Below, one piece after another: positions 22,001 to 36,812 of a stretch of DNA of 64,000 bases. The notes under the pieces are model-generated. The model saw only the letters and a list, made by a program, of their open reading frames with translations. It was not told the DNA's origin and did no database searches. The DNA is from Pleurotus ostreatus/Saccharomyces cerevisiae fusant. Taxonomy: Eukaryota; Opisthokonta. A program made the position numbers and the translations under genes. Position 1 is the first letter of the stretch. Every line of letters begins with the position of its first letter. The stretch lies in NCBI GenBank assembly GCA_024196135.1, contig JAMQCK010000051.1:1-64000 (forward strand). The letters are read 5' to 3'.

Positions 22001-24582
22001 TCATGCGGCTGCGATGGCCTGCCACACCCGATCCTCGACTTCTCGCACGACCTTGTCCTCGGTGTTTAAGCTGAGCATCAAGTATGCCACATCGCCCAGC
22101 GTTCGGAAGTGGATGCTAAAGGGCGCACCGCCGGGCGCCGACGATAGACCGCCCTCTCTCCGCTCGACATCGCCAAGTCCCTTGAGCAGCTCTTGCGCCG
22201 AGTGAGAGACGTAACCTGGGGTCAAATGTCAGTATGGTCTTCGCCCGGAGCTGAACGCCATTCTTACCGCCCAGCTCCGTCTTGACCTTGACCGCAAGCA
22301 CCGTGCCCAGCGCCATCACCTCCGCGATCTTGTCATGCTTCGACAGCGCCTTCACAAAAGTCGGGTCCCACAAGCTCCACACCCTCGCCTCCTCCGTCGC
22401 CGTCGGCGCCCACCTCGTCCTCGCGCCGTCCCACGCGCCGTCCTTCTGCAACCTCGCAATCTGATTGAGCGCCTCATTCGCCACCGCGCACCCGACCGCG
22501 TGCGCCGAGTACGAGTGCCCATGCAGGAGCGCGTCCGCCTTTGAGTCGCTTAGGAACGCGTTGTAGATGTCGCGCGAGGCGAGCGTGGCGGCCAATGGGA
22601 GGAGCCCGCCGGTGAGGATCTTCGCGTAGACGGCGATGTCGGGCGCGGCGCCGAGGAGCGGGGCGGCGGACTCGAGGCCGAGGCGGTGGAGGCCGGCGAA
22701 GACCTCGTCGAAGATGACGGGCATGCCGGTCCAGGAGGGGGTGGTGGAGGACGATGCGGTGTCGGAAGGAGAGGATCTGGGGGAGGAGGAGCCTCGCCCG
22801 CGCACGACGTCGACGAGCACGCGCTGGAAGAGCGGGTCGACGAAGATCATGCCGCCGGCACCCATAACGAGGGGCTCCAGGACGAGCGCACCCAGCCGCG
22901 TGCCGTCGCGCTCGATGTTACCGAGCACCCGCCTGATATGCGCCTCATACGACTTGGCCAGCGTCGTCTGCATGCGATACTCCACATCGTACACGCGCGA
23001 CAACGAGTCCGCGCGCACCATCTCCTCCGCGTCCTTCCCCACCACCGCGCCCGGCACCTTGATATACACCGCGCCGTCCCGGATGCCCACTGTCGGCGGC
23101 TCGAGCCACACCCCGCGCGCGTTGTGCCACTCGCACGAGTACACCCCGCCGTCCTCGCACGCGTCCATCGCACCGAGTGTGTCGCCGTGGTAGCTGCCCT
23201 TCAGCCCAAGGATGCCCAGCTTCTTCGCGTCTTCCGTCCCGCGCAGCCCGTGACGCACCGCATACGCGCGCAGCGCCATCTTCAGCGCGACCTCCATGCC
23301 CGTGCTCCCGTTGTCGGAGAAGAACGCATAGTCGGCCCAGCCAGCGCCGGGCCCTTGCACAAGGCGCTCGGCGAGCTCGAGCGCGGGAGCGTGCACGGCG
23401 GAGGGGAACATGACGTGCCCGTAGCGGCCCGCGGCGTGTGCGGCGGCGAGGGCGAGGGCGGGGTGTGCGTGTCCGAGGGCCTGCGTCCACCAAGATGCCG
23501 AGCCGTCGAACTGGGGCTGTAGGGCAGAGGTATTGGGGTCGGAGGTCGGCCGGTGCACGTTGAAGAAGTCGCGGTGGGCGCTGTCGATGACATTAACGCC
23601 CTTCTCGCCGGCGATGAGACCATGCTGGACGAAGGGCCACCAGATCGTGTCGAGCGCGCGACGGGGCATAGACTGGAGCTCGGTCTGACGTTGTGCGTGC
23701 CGTGCATCGAGGTGGTCGAGGATGCTGGCAATGCTGTCTGCGCCGTCTGCGGAGGTGACAGTTTGGTAGTACTTGTCCGTGAGTGCGAAGTTCTGCGCGG
23801 GATTAGGGTGCAGGTCAGGCGGCTTGTCGAGGGCGAAGACGGGGATGTCACGCTCCGCGAAGTAGGACTTGAGGTACTCCCAGTTGCGGTAGTATTCCTC
23901 GCGGAAGAGCAGGATGGCATCGACCGTGAAGCCGCGCAAATGCAAGGACTCGAAGGAGGAGATAGTAGAGGATATGCCGCCGAGCTTGGAGTCTCCTACG
24001 AGGATTGTGGGGAGGAAGAGAGGGCGGTAGAGATCTAGCTGCGTAGTACCAGATAGTGATGGACTGTGGACGCCTGTAGTGTGTCAGTCGACGGGTAGAT
24101 AGGCGAGATATATTGACGCTCACCTCCAGCGGTCTCGACGTACATGTGTGCCAGAGAGTTTCTGGCCAGTCTGTCTGCGCGCGACGCGCAGGTTCTGATG
24201 TGCTCCGCGATGGCGTTGACTACGGTGCCGTCTGCGGGAGCGCCGCCAAGAGAGTCCTTCTGATCGAGCTTAACAGCTAGGTGGGGGCTGACTGGTTCGG
24301 TGTAGCGGTACAGACAGTCCGCATGCACCTTACTCCTGACTGACCCAGTGAACTGCTGGATGTGACTGCTGAGGGTCAGTTCATGGTCGGCCCAGGTAGC
24401 GGACCCACCCACCCGTCATCTGCCTCACTCATTGAGCCTGTGCTGACCGGCTTGAGATAGAAGACATCGTGTCCCCTCGCCGCCGACGCGCGCACCAGCG
24501 CCGTCGTGAGCAGGGTCTTGCCGACATCGGTGTTGGCGCCAAAGACCTGGTGGACTCGTAGGTTTCTAAACAGACTGGACAT
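22001..24582 (-). CDS. Bifunctional dethiobiotin synthetase / DAPA aminotransferase (biotin biosynthesis)
   Basis: Fused BioD-BioA enzyme carrying out the two steps before biotin synthase: amination of KAPA to DAPA (SAM as donor, PLP cofactor) and ATP-dependent ring closure to dethiobiotin, probably in mitochondria. Four exons (24413-24582, 24124-24365, 22268-24073, 22001-22215) give 810 aa. The N-terminal synthetase has the P-loop GANTDVGKT (residues 15-23) and KPVSTGS. The aminotransferase half starts around DTIWWPFVQHG and DSAHRDFFNVH. It has FFSDNGSTGMEVALKMALR, GLKGSYHGDTLGAMDA, GMPVIFDEVFAGLHRLG and the PLP-lysine region AKILTGGLLPLAATLAS, then LHGHSYSAHAVGCAVAN. A 24-residue Ser/Pro-rich insertion (about 22730-22800) precedes the GMPVIFDEVF strand. 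Its start faces SDHAF3 across 225 bp. Confidence 0.93.
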
Positions 24583-24807
24583 CTTTCACGCCATGCGGAG
24601 GACGTGGAGAGAGAGAACGAGTCACGTCGGGGAGGGAGAGGCGCGGCATCGTGCAAGACGTCGACGTCCTGGGGCGGAACGCGATCGCCGATCACCTCGA
24701 CGGCAATCACATTCGCCATGCGTCCCTCGGCGCTTAATTCACGACCACGACTGCAGCCACAGAGTCCAGCGCGTTCTAAGATATCTTATAAGCCTACCGC
24801 GGTCAGA
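24583..24807. promoter_or_regulatory. Bidirectional promoter, biotin enzyme and SDHAF3
   Basis: Only 225 bp separate the divergent ATGs of two genes with mitochondrial roles, so they must share regulatory sequence. No single motif could be assigned. Confidence 0.6.
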
Positions 24808-25391
24808 ATGTTCGCTACTGCTATACGGCGGGCCTCAAGCGTCTCTACTGGTCCTCTCCGCGAAGCCAGCGCCTCCTTGCTTCCCCCCATCCAGTGCGTT
24901 CCGCGTCCGGTCTCGCTCGGGATGTCGACAGCTTACCCACCGGCTGCAGGTTGTACAGAGGCATACTGCGCGGGCACAGGTATCTTCCACCAGAGATGAG
25001 AAGTTTGGGGGACGACTACGTGAAGGCTGGTACGTCGCTTTGCATGTAACCAATCCGGAGTCGTCTCTTACGCTTGCTACCCCAGAGTTCCGGAGACACC
25101 GCAAAGTTGACAACCCATTGCACATTATCGCATTCTTGACAGAGTGGAAGCTTTATCTCGACCAGCTGCCCAAGGACGAGGGCAGCGTCAACTTTTCGGG
25201 AAGGAAACTCGACCCGATGTTAATTGAGAAGGTAAGACGTGCTTGCGCGTGTTTTGCAAGTGCTGGAGGCTGAACCATTGGCGTAGATGTCCGCCGAGCA
25301 GCTAGGACAGCTGTACGAGCTAATGCATGCAACGAAGGACGTATGGAAGCCTGCCAGCCAGGACTCGGGCGAGTCAGAACCGGGCCATTAG
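24808..25391 (+). CDS. Succinate dehydrogenase assembly factor 3 (SDHAF3/Sdh7/ACN9)
   Basis: Mitochondrial LYR-family assembly factor that protects the iron-sulfur subunit of complex II during maturation. Four exons (24808-24893, 24950-25029, 25086-25231, 25287-25391) join in frame to 138 aa. An Arg/Ser-rich targeting leader ([15 protein letters not shown]) precedes the LYR-like motif [40 protein letters not shown] and [12 protein letters not shown] follow; both are hallmarks of ACN9/SDHAF3. The C-terminal part runs through [17 protein letters not shown]. All splice phases agree and length is normal for the family. Confidence 0.92.
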
Positions 25392-26050
25392 CAAGTCTCA
25401 ATTCTAGCAATAGGCTTGCTTTTATTGTTCCTTCATATTGACTCTGGATTGCTCGCATCATGCTTCTAAGAGATGACGAGCCTCTGTGTACGGTACGGTG
25501 AGTCCTTAGCTTACTTTGCCCTATGTGTCAATAATGAATTCAGCTAGATGATTCGTGCACCTCTCACTGTCCCGCCATGATCGACATCTGCAAGCCTATG
25601 CTCTGAGTCTGAAGTGCGTATATAACGATGGCGACTGGGTACCTTACCGAGGAAGTTTACCGGCGCGTCCCCGAAAATGACGTTCTCATCGGTTACGCAC
25701 AACCGGTGCATAGCGTTCGCCTTCAATAGGCCATCTCGTACGTGGGCATTCCCCACCGCAAGGACTCGCGTAGGAAGAAAAGAAGCATCGTCCTGTTCAC
25801 CTGAGCGGTTTGGAACCGTCCGCAGTGAAGGGGCAGTCCTGAATTGGTCGGCGATTCACCGGTGGCAGTGTCAGTCCTCCGCCTTTCTGTTCTATCTATC
25901 TACCACCTCGCGCGCGAAGAATACCGGCATGGTCGGCAAACCAGGCTTCGCGGAAAAGGCCTGAGACGAAGGCTTCGGGTAATACTGTCGTTGCAGCGGT
26001 ATAAAGGCTCAGCATACACTCAATGCTTTCCTTAGTTCTCTGTCCCCATC
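25392..26050. other. Intergenic; P450 promoter with TATA box
   Basis: No gene seen. A TATA-like box (TATAAAGG, near 26000-26007) lies about 45 bp before the P450 start. Confidence 0.5.
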
Positions 26051-30052
<4,002 letters not shown>

Positions 30053-30697
30053 AATGAAGTAAACGTCGGGCGGGGGTCAAGAGCAAAGTGAAAGCCCGAG
30101 TTAGATGCGACTGTGTGTGTATCGGCTCACCCTATATATCGTCTCTGCTAAATGAATGACGAACGGCATCGTGACACAGGACCAGCTATAAAGCCACCGG
30201 TCGTCCGATGCCCTATGGTGCGCATGACCCTCTGCTAGCAGCAGAGCCTTTCGACGCAATACTAGCCTGCATGGAAGGATCTATGATGGACGCCTCGCAT
30301 GCTTGAACTCAGCAGATCGGCGATAGCGGCGCGTCTCGAAGAACCAGTCAGGACTTCGTGCCGGACCTGTCAGGAAGTGGATACGCTTCCAACGACCAGT
30401 ACTATGCGCAGTCAGCTAGAAGTCGTGACGATACTAACCGTAGTCACTCACCGCTTGCGGCCCTATAGTTGAGTTAATGGGGCTCAGGCGGTTCCCAATG
30501 ACAAGTCAAATAATCAAAAGAGGCATATATCGCTCATAAATGCGCAACACAGAAGCCAGTCCGTCTTGTCGTTAACAACTTAAGCAGAGGGCTTTCCATT
30601 CATGGGGGTTCGAAACAAAGTAGTTATCGGGACTTGCCGAATCAGGGCGCGTGATAGAGCTTTATGAACAGACGACACGCCAGCGCCGATGATTCCC
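30053..30697. other. Duplicated intergenic spacer between C and D
   Basis: Segments here recur in the D-E spacer: a ctataaagccaccggtcgtc-like block near 30185, and a ggttcgaaacaaag block near 30606 that runs on to the end of gene D. This shows that the spacer was copied along with the gene. No separate gene seen. Confidence 0.6.
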
Positions 30698-32150
30698 CTA
30701 CTGCCCCGCCTGGGCGCGGAGCTGGCGCGCCAGATCAGTCATAGATATGGATGCGGGAGCGCCAGTTCGAAGGCGCGCCTCGGGCTGTGTAGCTCCTTGG
30801 AACTTGGCGACTGGACAACGGCGTGAGCCTGCCGCTCTCCCGAGGTCGCTCAAGGAAGCCTCACACTCACCCGCGTCTGCGAGATCTTTCCAGTCGCTGA
30901 TAATCTTCTTCTCGTTGAGGCTGGCAATGTATTGGTTTGCGCCTTCGATGTCATTCTTGATCATGCCAAGAAGGTTGCTGAGGTCGCTCGAGATGGCTGT
31001 CCAACTGCCCATCATCTGCTCGACCACACTGATGGCCGAGCTCGTCTCGGTGAGTACAGAGTCCATGTCAGTCTGGCAGGAAGTGTATGAGCTCCTTAGC
31101 AACGTGGTATTAATGTATGGGCGCACGTCTACAGCTTTGAGGTCTGCGAGAATGGAGTTTCCGTCTTTGTTGATGACATTGTCGGCCGAGATAGCCGCTG
31201 CGACGCTGTCCATGAGGTCCGCGGTGCTAGTGGCATCACGACCGCGCAGGACAGCAATGGCCGACGCAGCGAGGACGCCGGAAAGGTCGAGCCACTCGTA
31301 TGTCGGGGCCTCGCATGCTATAAGCTGCTCTGTCGACGAGTGGGTAATTGATACATAGGATCATATACGGGCTACAAGCGCACCATGCTCGTATTTCCTG
31401 GTAACTTCTGATATCGTTGTGCGCAGGGTCGACAACATGCCCTCTAGCTCGCCCGGATTTGGAAGCGCCTGCGCGACAAGGTTGTGCATGGCCTCGCTGC
31501 GCTGTTTGACAGTGATTTGAGAGCGCCTCATATGCTCATCGAGCTCTTTGAGAGCGTTGGAGCATGCGTCGGATCGAATCTGCAGAATGTCGACTTTGTC
31601 CATCTGTTTGCCAATGAGGTTTTCGAGCTCCTCGGTGAGAATGAGCACGGTCTCCGAGTCAGTTTCGTTGGCGAGGTCCCTGACGAGCTGAAAGATAGAG
31701 CCTGCGTCGTCCCCCGATTAATATGCGGTTCAAACAAGGGAAGCCGTGAGAACGAGCTGTAAATCGAGGCGCCCGTGATGCCTGCAGCGTCCCGCGCATA
31801 TTCCAAGGTATGCGCGGCCACATCAAGTATCATCGGGTAGGTCAAGTCACGACATTCGGAGCTGTCGGCTTTGACCTGCGGGAGATCGTGAATGTCATGT
31901 ATCTCAAGTCGGACAGGACTAGGGAGCCTACCTGCGCATACGCCTCGACAAGAGGTTCAATGTCGTTGAAGACCCACATGAAGGCGAGAGGATCAAGTTC
32001 GAGACGATATTGATACGCCTCGACTGTGTCAGGCAGCTGTTGCCCGACCAAGATGTACTTGAGAAGGTCGTACATGGCTTGATGCTGCGCGGCGTAATTC
32101 CCGTCCGAGTTCAAGAGGCCTCTGGGGGTCATGGAGTCAGCGTTGGCCAT
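30698..32150 (-). CDS. Alpha-pore-forming-toxin-like protein D (putative)
   Basis: Middle copy of the tandem trio. The start is 32148-32150 (MANADSMTPRGLL) and the stop 30698-30700. The first intron is 31876-31931; later boundaries are inferred from E. It shares with C and E the DGNYAAQHQAMYDLL opening, a YEWLDLSGVLAASAIA hydrophobic element, and the closing GSWTAISSDLSNL motif ending ARQLRAQAGQ. A TATA-like box (near 32233-32240) is about 80 bp upstream. D is closer to E than to C in the C-terminal exons. Role by analogy only. Confidence 0.6.
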
Positions 32151-32718
32151 AATCACGTGAAGATTCGTGGAGAAGTCGGAGGTGAGGGAGGACGAGAAGT
32201 TAAGGCGCAGGCGATGGACAGCGTCGACTCACCCTATATACGGCATACGCTACATGATAGCCAGCGGCGTCATGGTTCAGGCTGACCGTTAAGCCGCCAG
32301 TCGTCCGAGCTACAATGGGCGTGTGACGACCCTGCTGGCCAGCCGTACGTCTTTCTCGTAATTGTAGTCGAAATGAAAGGAGCTATGGTGCAGGTAAGGG
32401 AGAGGCGAGCTCAGCAGACCGCATTTCGAGAGCCAGCTTCGATCTCGTGAGGGTCCCGTCAGGAAGTGTGCAGACTTGCCAAGTGGAGCTCGGCTATGGA
32501 CTTCCATCCGGTCACCTCCGAGTTAGTAGAGAAAAAATAGAGGCAAATGTGGCTTAAGACGCTACCGTCTCTCAACGTGTAAACTTCAACCATCTTGGGC
32601 AACACCAAGGCCAATTCTTGAGGGTTCGAAACAAAGCAGAAACCGGCATTTGCCGAATTCAGGTCAGGTGACGGCGCTTTATGGCCACGCTTACATAGCA
32701 CCCCCACCTTCAATACGA
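32151..32718. other. Duplicated intergenic spacer between D and E
   Basis: Counterpart of the C-D spacer, with matching blocks near 32285 and 32622-32690. No separate gene seen. Confidence 0.6.
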
Positions 32719-34150
32719 CTAATGCCCCGCCTGCGCACGAAGCTGGCGCGCTAAATCAGCCATCGAGATATGCGCGGGGCCTCCACTTCGAGCGCGCGCC
32801 TGCGCAGCTCCTTGGAATTTGGCGACTGAATGAAGCGGTGAGACTAGCGCTCTCGAGGGCGGGCACAAGAAAGCCGGAAGCTCACCTGCGTCGGCAAGGT
32901 CCTTCCAGTCACTGATGATCTTCTTCTCGTTCAAGTTAGCAATATACTGGTTTGCGCCCTTGATGTCGTTCTTAACCATGTCCAGAAGGTTGCGGAGGTC
33001 GCTCGAAATAGCGGTCCAGCTGCCCATCATCTGCTCGACCACGGCGATAGCTGGGCCAATTTGACCGAGGACGCTGTCCAGATCTGCCTGCAAGGATCGA
33101 GCATCAGTTGCAGGCGTAAGCGAGGACGCGAGAGGACGTACATCGATTGCTCCAAGGTCGGCGCCAATGGACATGCGTTCCTTGTCCACGGAACCAACAA
33201 AGTACGCCTGACAAGCGTTGTCTAGAAGGTCGGCAATTTCCGTCGCATCGCCGCCACGGATGCTAGCGACGGCGGAGGAGACGATAGTTCCAAAAAGCCC
33301 TAGCCATGCGTAAGACTGCGCCGTGCATGTCAGAAGCTCGTCTGTTTCATAGGGTCAAATCGCGTTGAATACGACATAAGTACGAGAACGTACCACGCTC
33401 ATACTGCGCGCTGTGCTGCCTGACTACCAGCCGTATGAGGTGCATTAGCTTTTCCATAGCCTGAAATTCGGCCAGATCCTCAGTGATCAACTTATGCACT
33501 GCGTCGCTCCGCTGCTTGACGAGCTGCTGAGACGCCTTCATCCGACCCTCCAGCTCGTGGAGGAATTCTGAGCAAACCAGCGAGTGCACGTTAAGCACAG
33601 CGATGCTTTCGATTTGGTCGGCGATGAGGTTGTTGACTTCTTCAGTGAGATCTCGTGCCACCGTCTCGTCAGTTGTATTGTCGATATCTCTAATGAGTTC
33701 GAAAATGAATGCTGAGAAATAATGTTGCCAAGTCAGCGCCTTTGCGGCAGACGAAGAACGTGAATCCGCTCACAAGTCATGTCCGCGGCAGTCCGCGCAT
33801 ATTGTGAGGTGAGCTCGGCGGTTTGAAGAGTGCTGGGGTAGACTACGTCTCCGCATACATAGCTGTCCGCCTTGACCTAGGTGTGCGTAATTAGACGTGA
33901 TTCATTTCGATGGTTACACTATACGACGTACCCTGCTGTACGCTTCAAGGACAGGCTCGAGGACCTCTTGGAGAAATATCATGACGGCAAAGGATAGTCC
34001 TAAGCGTTCCTGATACTCCGCCATAGTCTCTGGCAGTGATTCTCCGAACTCCATATACTTGACCAAGTCATAGATGGCTTGACTCTGCGCGGCATAGTTT
34101 CCGTCGGAATTCAGAAGGCTTCGAGGTGTCATGAAGTCAGTGCTGGCCAT
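32719..34150 (-). CDS. Alpha-pore-forming-toxin-like protein E (putative)
   Basis: Third copy of the tandem trio. The start is 34148-34150 (MASTDFMTPRSLL) and the stop 32719-32721. Shared blocks are DGNYAAQSQAIYDLVKYM, the central YAWLGLFGTIVSSAVAS element and the terminal GSWTAISSDLRNL motif ending ARQLRAQAGH. A TATA-like box (34215-34221, minus) sits about 65 bp upstream. Multiple short introns are inferred by alignment with B and D. No signal peptide is seen. As with the other copies, the pore-former reading rests on helical architecture and would need structure prediction to confirm. Confidence 0.6.
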
Positions 34151-35244
34151 GATGGCGGAAGGTCGTATTCGGAGACGCAGGGAGGGACGAGGAGAAACTG
34201 GATACCAGGACTTACTTTATAGCCATGCGGGGCACATCCTGATATCAATAAAGTCGTCAAAAGACGCCGCTCATAGAGCGACAAGCGCGACACATAGCTT
34301 CGATGGCCGGATAGCTCCCCCAATTCCTGTATCTCGTGCTCGGATTCTCTGCCACAGCAGATCCGACGCGGGCTTTGGGAGCGTCATGAAGTAATGTGCT
34401 ACGTGTGGGTGGACTACGGATCATGTTGACAGAGATACTGGGGGCGTTCCATGTATCTGGTGTATGGCCGACTTACTTCAAAATTGAGGGCCCAAAGTCC
34501 CCACTCGACGCAGCTAGATGAGTCCCGCGACGCTAGCGTCGACCGCGCGCGCAGGTTGGTCATCGGAAGGGAAAGCGCTGACAGATCAGTTGGCATCAAG
34601 GCCAGAAAATCAGGTAGAGAGGCTGGGAGTACAATTAGCACTCATGATGACCGTCAAGGTCAAAGGTTGCACGGACCGGGATTTGCCGCCGGGGCCACAC
34701 GTGCCGCACCGATCCGCGGTCCGGCTGACGGTCCGATCACCGCGCCCCGGTGCCTAAACTGCAACTCTCTTCTGACCACCATCATCAGCAGCAGACGCCT
34801 CTTTGCCCGCCGACTCTCACGCCGAGAATGAACTACATGTGCTTCCCCTCTTCGATACCCATATGCATAATCCGTTCTTGCAGCCCGTGTCGACGAGAAC
34901 CACGCCGAGATCACCGTCGCCGAACTGCGGTTGTGCTGAATCTCAGTCCCTGCAGGCCGTACTTTCCAACGATGAGCAAATTGGACGCAGCCTGGATTGC
35001 GGAGGTCAATTGTACGGGCAGCGTATTCCGCGCCATCTTGTGCAAGTGGCCCGACTGTGGCCCGCCATCGCGGATGAGAGCCTGCGTCAGCGGTCCGCAG
35101 AATGGTTTCGAAGCAACGACCGTATGACCCCCCGCGCCGGATATCGCGACGGCGACAGGGTATAAATATCAGCTCAGCGTTCAGAGCATCCTCAGAATCT
35201 AACTGCACTCGACTTTTCCTCTCTGAGCCTGTCAAGCAAAGGAC
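34151..35244. other. Divergent promoter region; TATA of GH16
   Basis: About 1.1 kb between gene E (minus) and the GH16 gene (plus). A clear TATAAATA at 35161-35168 lies 77 bp before the GH16 ATG. No gene supported in the rest. Confidence 0.5.
35161..35168 (+). promoter_or_regulatory. TATA box of GH16 gene
   Basis: TATAAATA, 77 bp upstream of the ATG at 35245. Confidence 0.6.
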
Positions 35245-36327
35245 ATGTTCTTGTACGCCCACTCTCCATCACCTTGCGGGCCTCTCTGACTCTGATTGCA
35301 GCCGCGGCCGAATTTCTTCTCTGGCGCTCGCCGTCTCTGCGGCGGTGCTGCTGTCCGGCAGTACCCCGATTGCACTGGCTGCGACTACGGTCATCCCCAA
35401 GGACTCCTTCTCGTCGTTCGACGATTTTTGGAAGTACCTCTACCCGTGGGGCAGCGACCACAACGGCAGTACGTGGTGGCAGCTCGTGCACGCTCGCGTC
35501 CAGGCTCATCTTATCTTTATTCGTCTTATAAGGCGCTCGCATGGCGGAGAGCCAGGTTGACGTCGACTCGGGCACGCTGGTGCTGAAGGCGACTCCGACG
35601 ACGGTCTCGGACAAGGCGAGCATCCACTACCTTAGGTATGCTGCAGTTGCAACGCAAGAATAATGGCGGGACACTCAATCGTCTCTCGTCGCCAGTGGCG
35701 CCGTGCACTCGACTAAGCAGATCACCGTCACCGCCGAAAACTCATACACTCTGTACGGCGAGTTCAGTGCGCCGACCGCCAAGGGCACCTGGCCCGCTTT
35801 CTGGTGAGCACGATCTACTTTATGTTTTTGCCGAATCGTACTGACGACTTACCAGGCTGAACGTGCGCTCTTCTCTCGCGTAGGTGAATTCAGATGCTGA
35901 CCTCCACTTCGCAGGCTGCTTCCGGCTGGCCGCCTGAGATCGACATCGGCGAATGGAAGGGCACTGCCGACAACTGGTTCAACACCTTCAACACCTCCTC
36001 GGAGGTCAAGTCCACCACCGTCCCGTGGCCCACGGACCTCTCTTTCCACTCCCTTCAGGCAGTGCTCACGGCGGAGCCCAACGGCGCGGACGTCCGCGTC
36101 GACTTCTCCATGGACGGCGCCCACAAGGCGACGCACTACGCCAAGGGCTACGTCGGGAAGACACTCAACTTGTGAGTTTCGTGCATATTGCGGTAAGGAT
36201 TTGAGTATGAGCTGACCGACGTCATCGCAGGATCATCAACCTGCAGATGGAGGGCTCGTCCGGCACGCCGGCGCCTGCTGACGGCGCTACGTACCAGGCC
36301 CGCAACGTCGAGGTCACGATCAACTAG
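35245..36327 (+). CDS. Secreted glycoside hydrolase family 16 protein
   Basis: Beta-glucan-active enzyme (endo-beta-1,3(4)-glucanase-like or transglycosylase), probably secreted and acting on fungal or plant cell walls. Seven exons (35245-35252, 35302-35468, 35533-35635, 35696-35803, 35856-35862, 35915-36171, 36231-36327) join in frame to 248 aa. The first exon is 8 nt and the fifth only 7 nt. A signal peptide follows the start (SLALAVSAAVLLSGSTPIALA, about residues 7-27). The jelly-roll core has YTLYGEFSAPTAKGTWPAFWL and then the GH16 catalytic motif EIDIGE (E139, D141, E144), followed by KGTADNWFNTFNTSSE. The C-terminus is short (ARNVEVTIN) with no GPI signal. Confidence 0.87.
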
Positions 36328-36812
36328 GGTCGCTCCGTCGTCTAAGAAAGGTTTTTTTCTCGCTCTTTACTCTCCTTTCCCGCTTCGAACGAGCAGCGCT
36401 CATTTTTTCTGCTTTGTCTGGTGATTCGATTCGAATGTAATGATACCGCCCTCGTCGAATGCAACTGTCGTTCTTTTACGATCCTGCTCATGCTTCTGAG
36501 CGGCCACGAATCCTCCGTGCCCTCGTGAACATCCACTAGCCACCTCGCAAGCGCGACCGGCAACGCACCGGGTCGAACGGTAGTCAGCCGCGGATTCTCA
36601 CAATGGCACCAAGGTCACCGACGGTCATTCTGCACCAGCCCGTGTTCAAGAATGGACTTGTGTGAAAGCGGGGGAGTGCGAAGGTCCTTCTTCCGGTGCT
36701 CTCCGTCGCTGGCATGTCGGCACAGCGCAACGTACCCGATTTTCGAGGTATAAATTCGGATCTGTGGCCTGCGGCGACACCGACATCGACGCTCTTAGAT
36801 TCCCCCTTGACC
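36328..36812. other. Intergenic; FAD monooxygenase promoter
   Basis: GH16 3' flank and monooxygenase promoter. A TATAAATT near 36749-36756 is about 57 bp upstream of the ATG. Confidence 0.5.

Noticed and set aside
22686..23522. 278-codon plus-strand frame opposite the biotin enzyme
   Set aside because: It is a GC-rich shadow of the aminotransferase exon, with Arg/His/Ala-biased composition and no domain.
24506..25273. 255-codon plus-strand frame over the biotin/SDHAF3 border
   Set aside because: It overlaps the biotin start and three SDHAF3 exons in the wrong frame. SDHAF3 explains the region by exact splice phases.
30606..30620. ggttcgaaa motif resembling a tRNA T-loop (also near 32626)
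   Set aside because: No acceptor stem or D/anticodon arms surround it. It recurs only because the spacer was duplicated.
34660..35262. 200-codon minus frame
   Set aside because: Overlaps the GH16 promoter and first exon, with no recognisable content.
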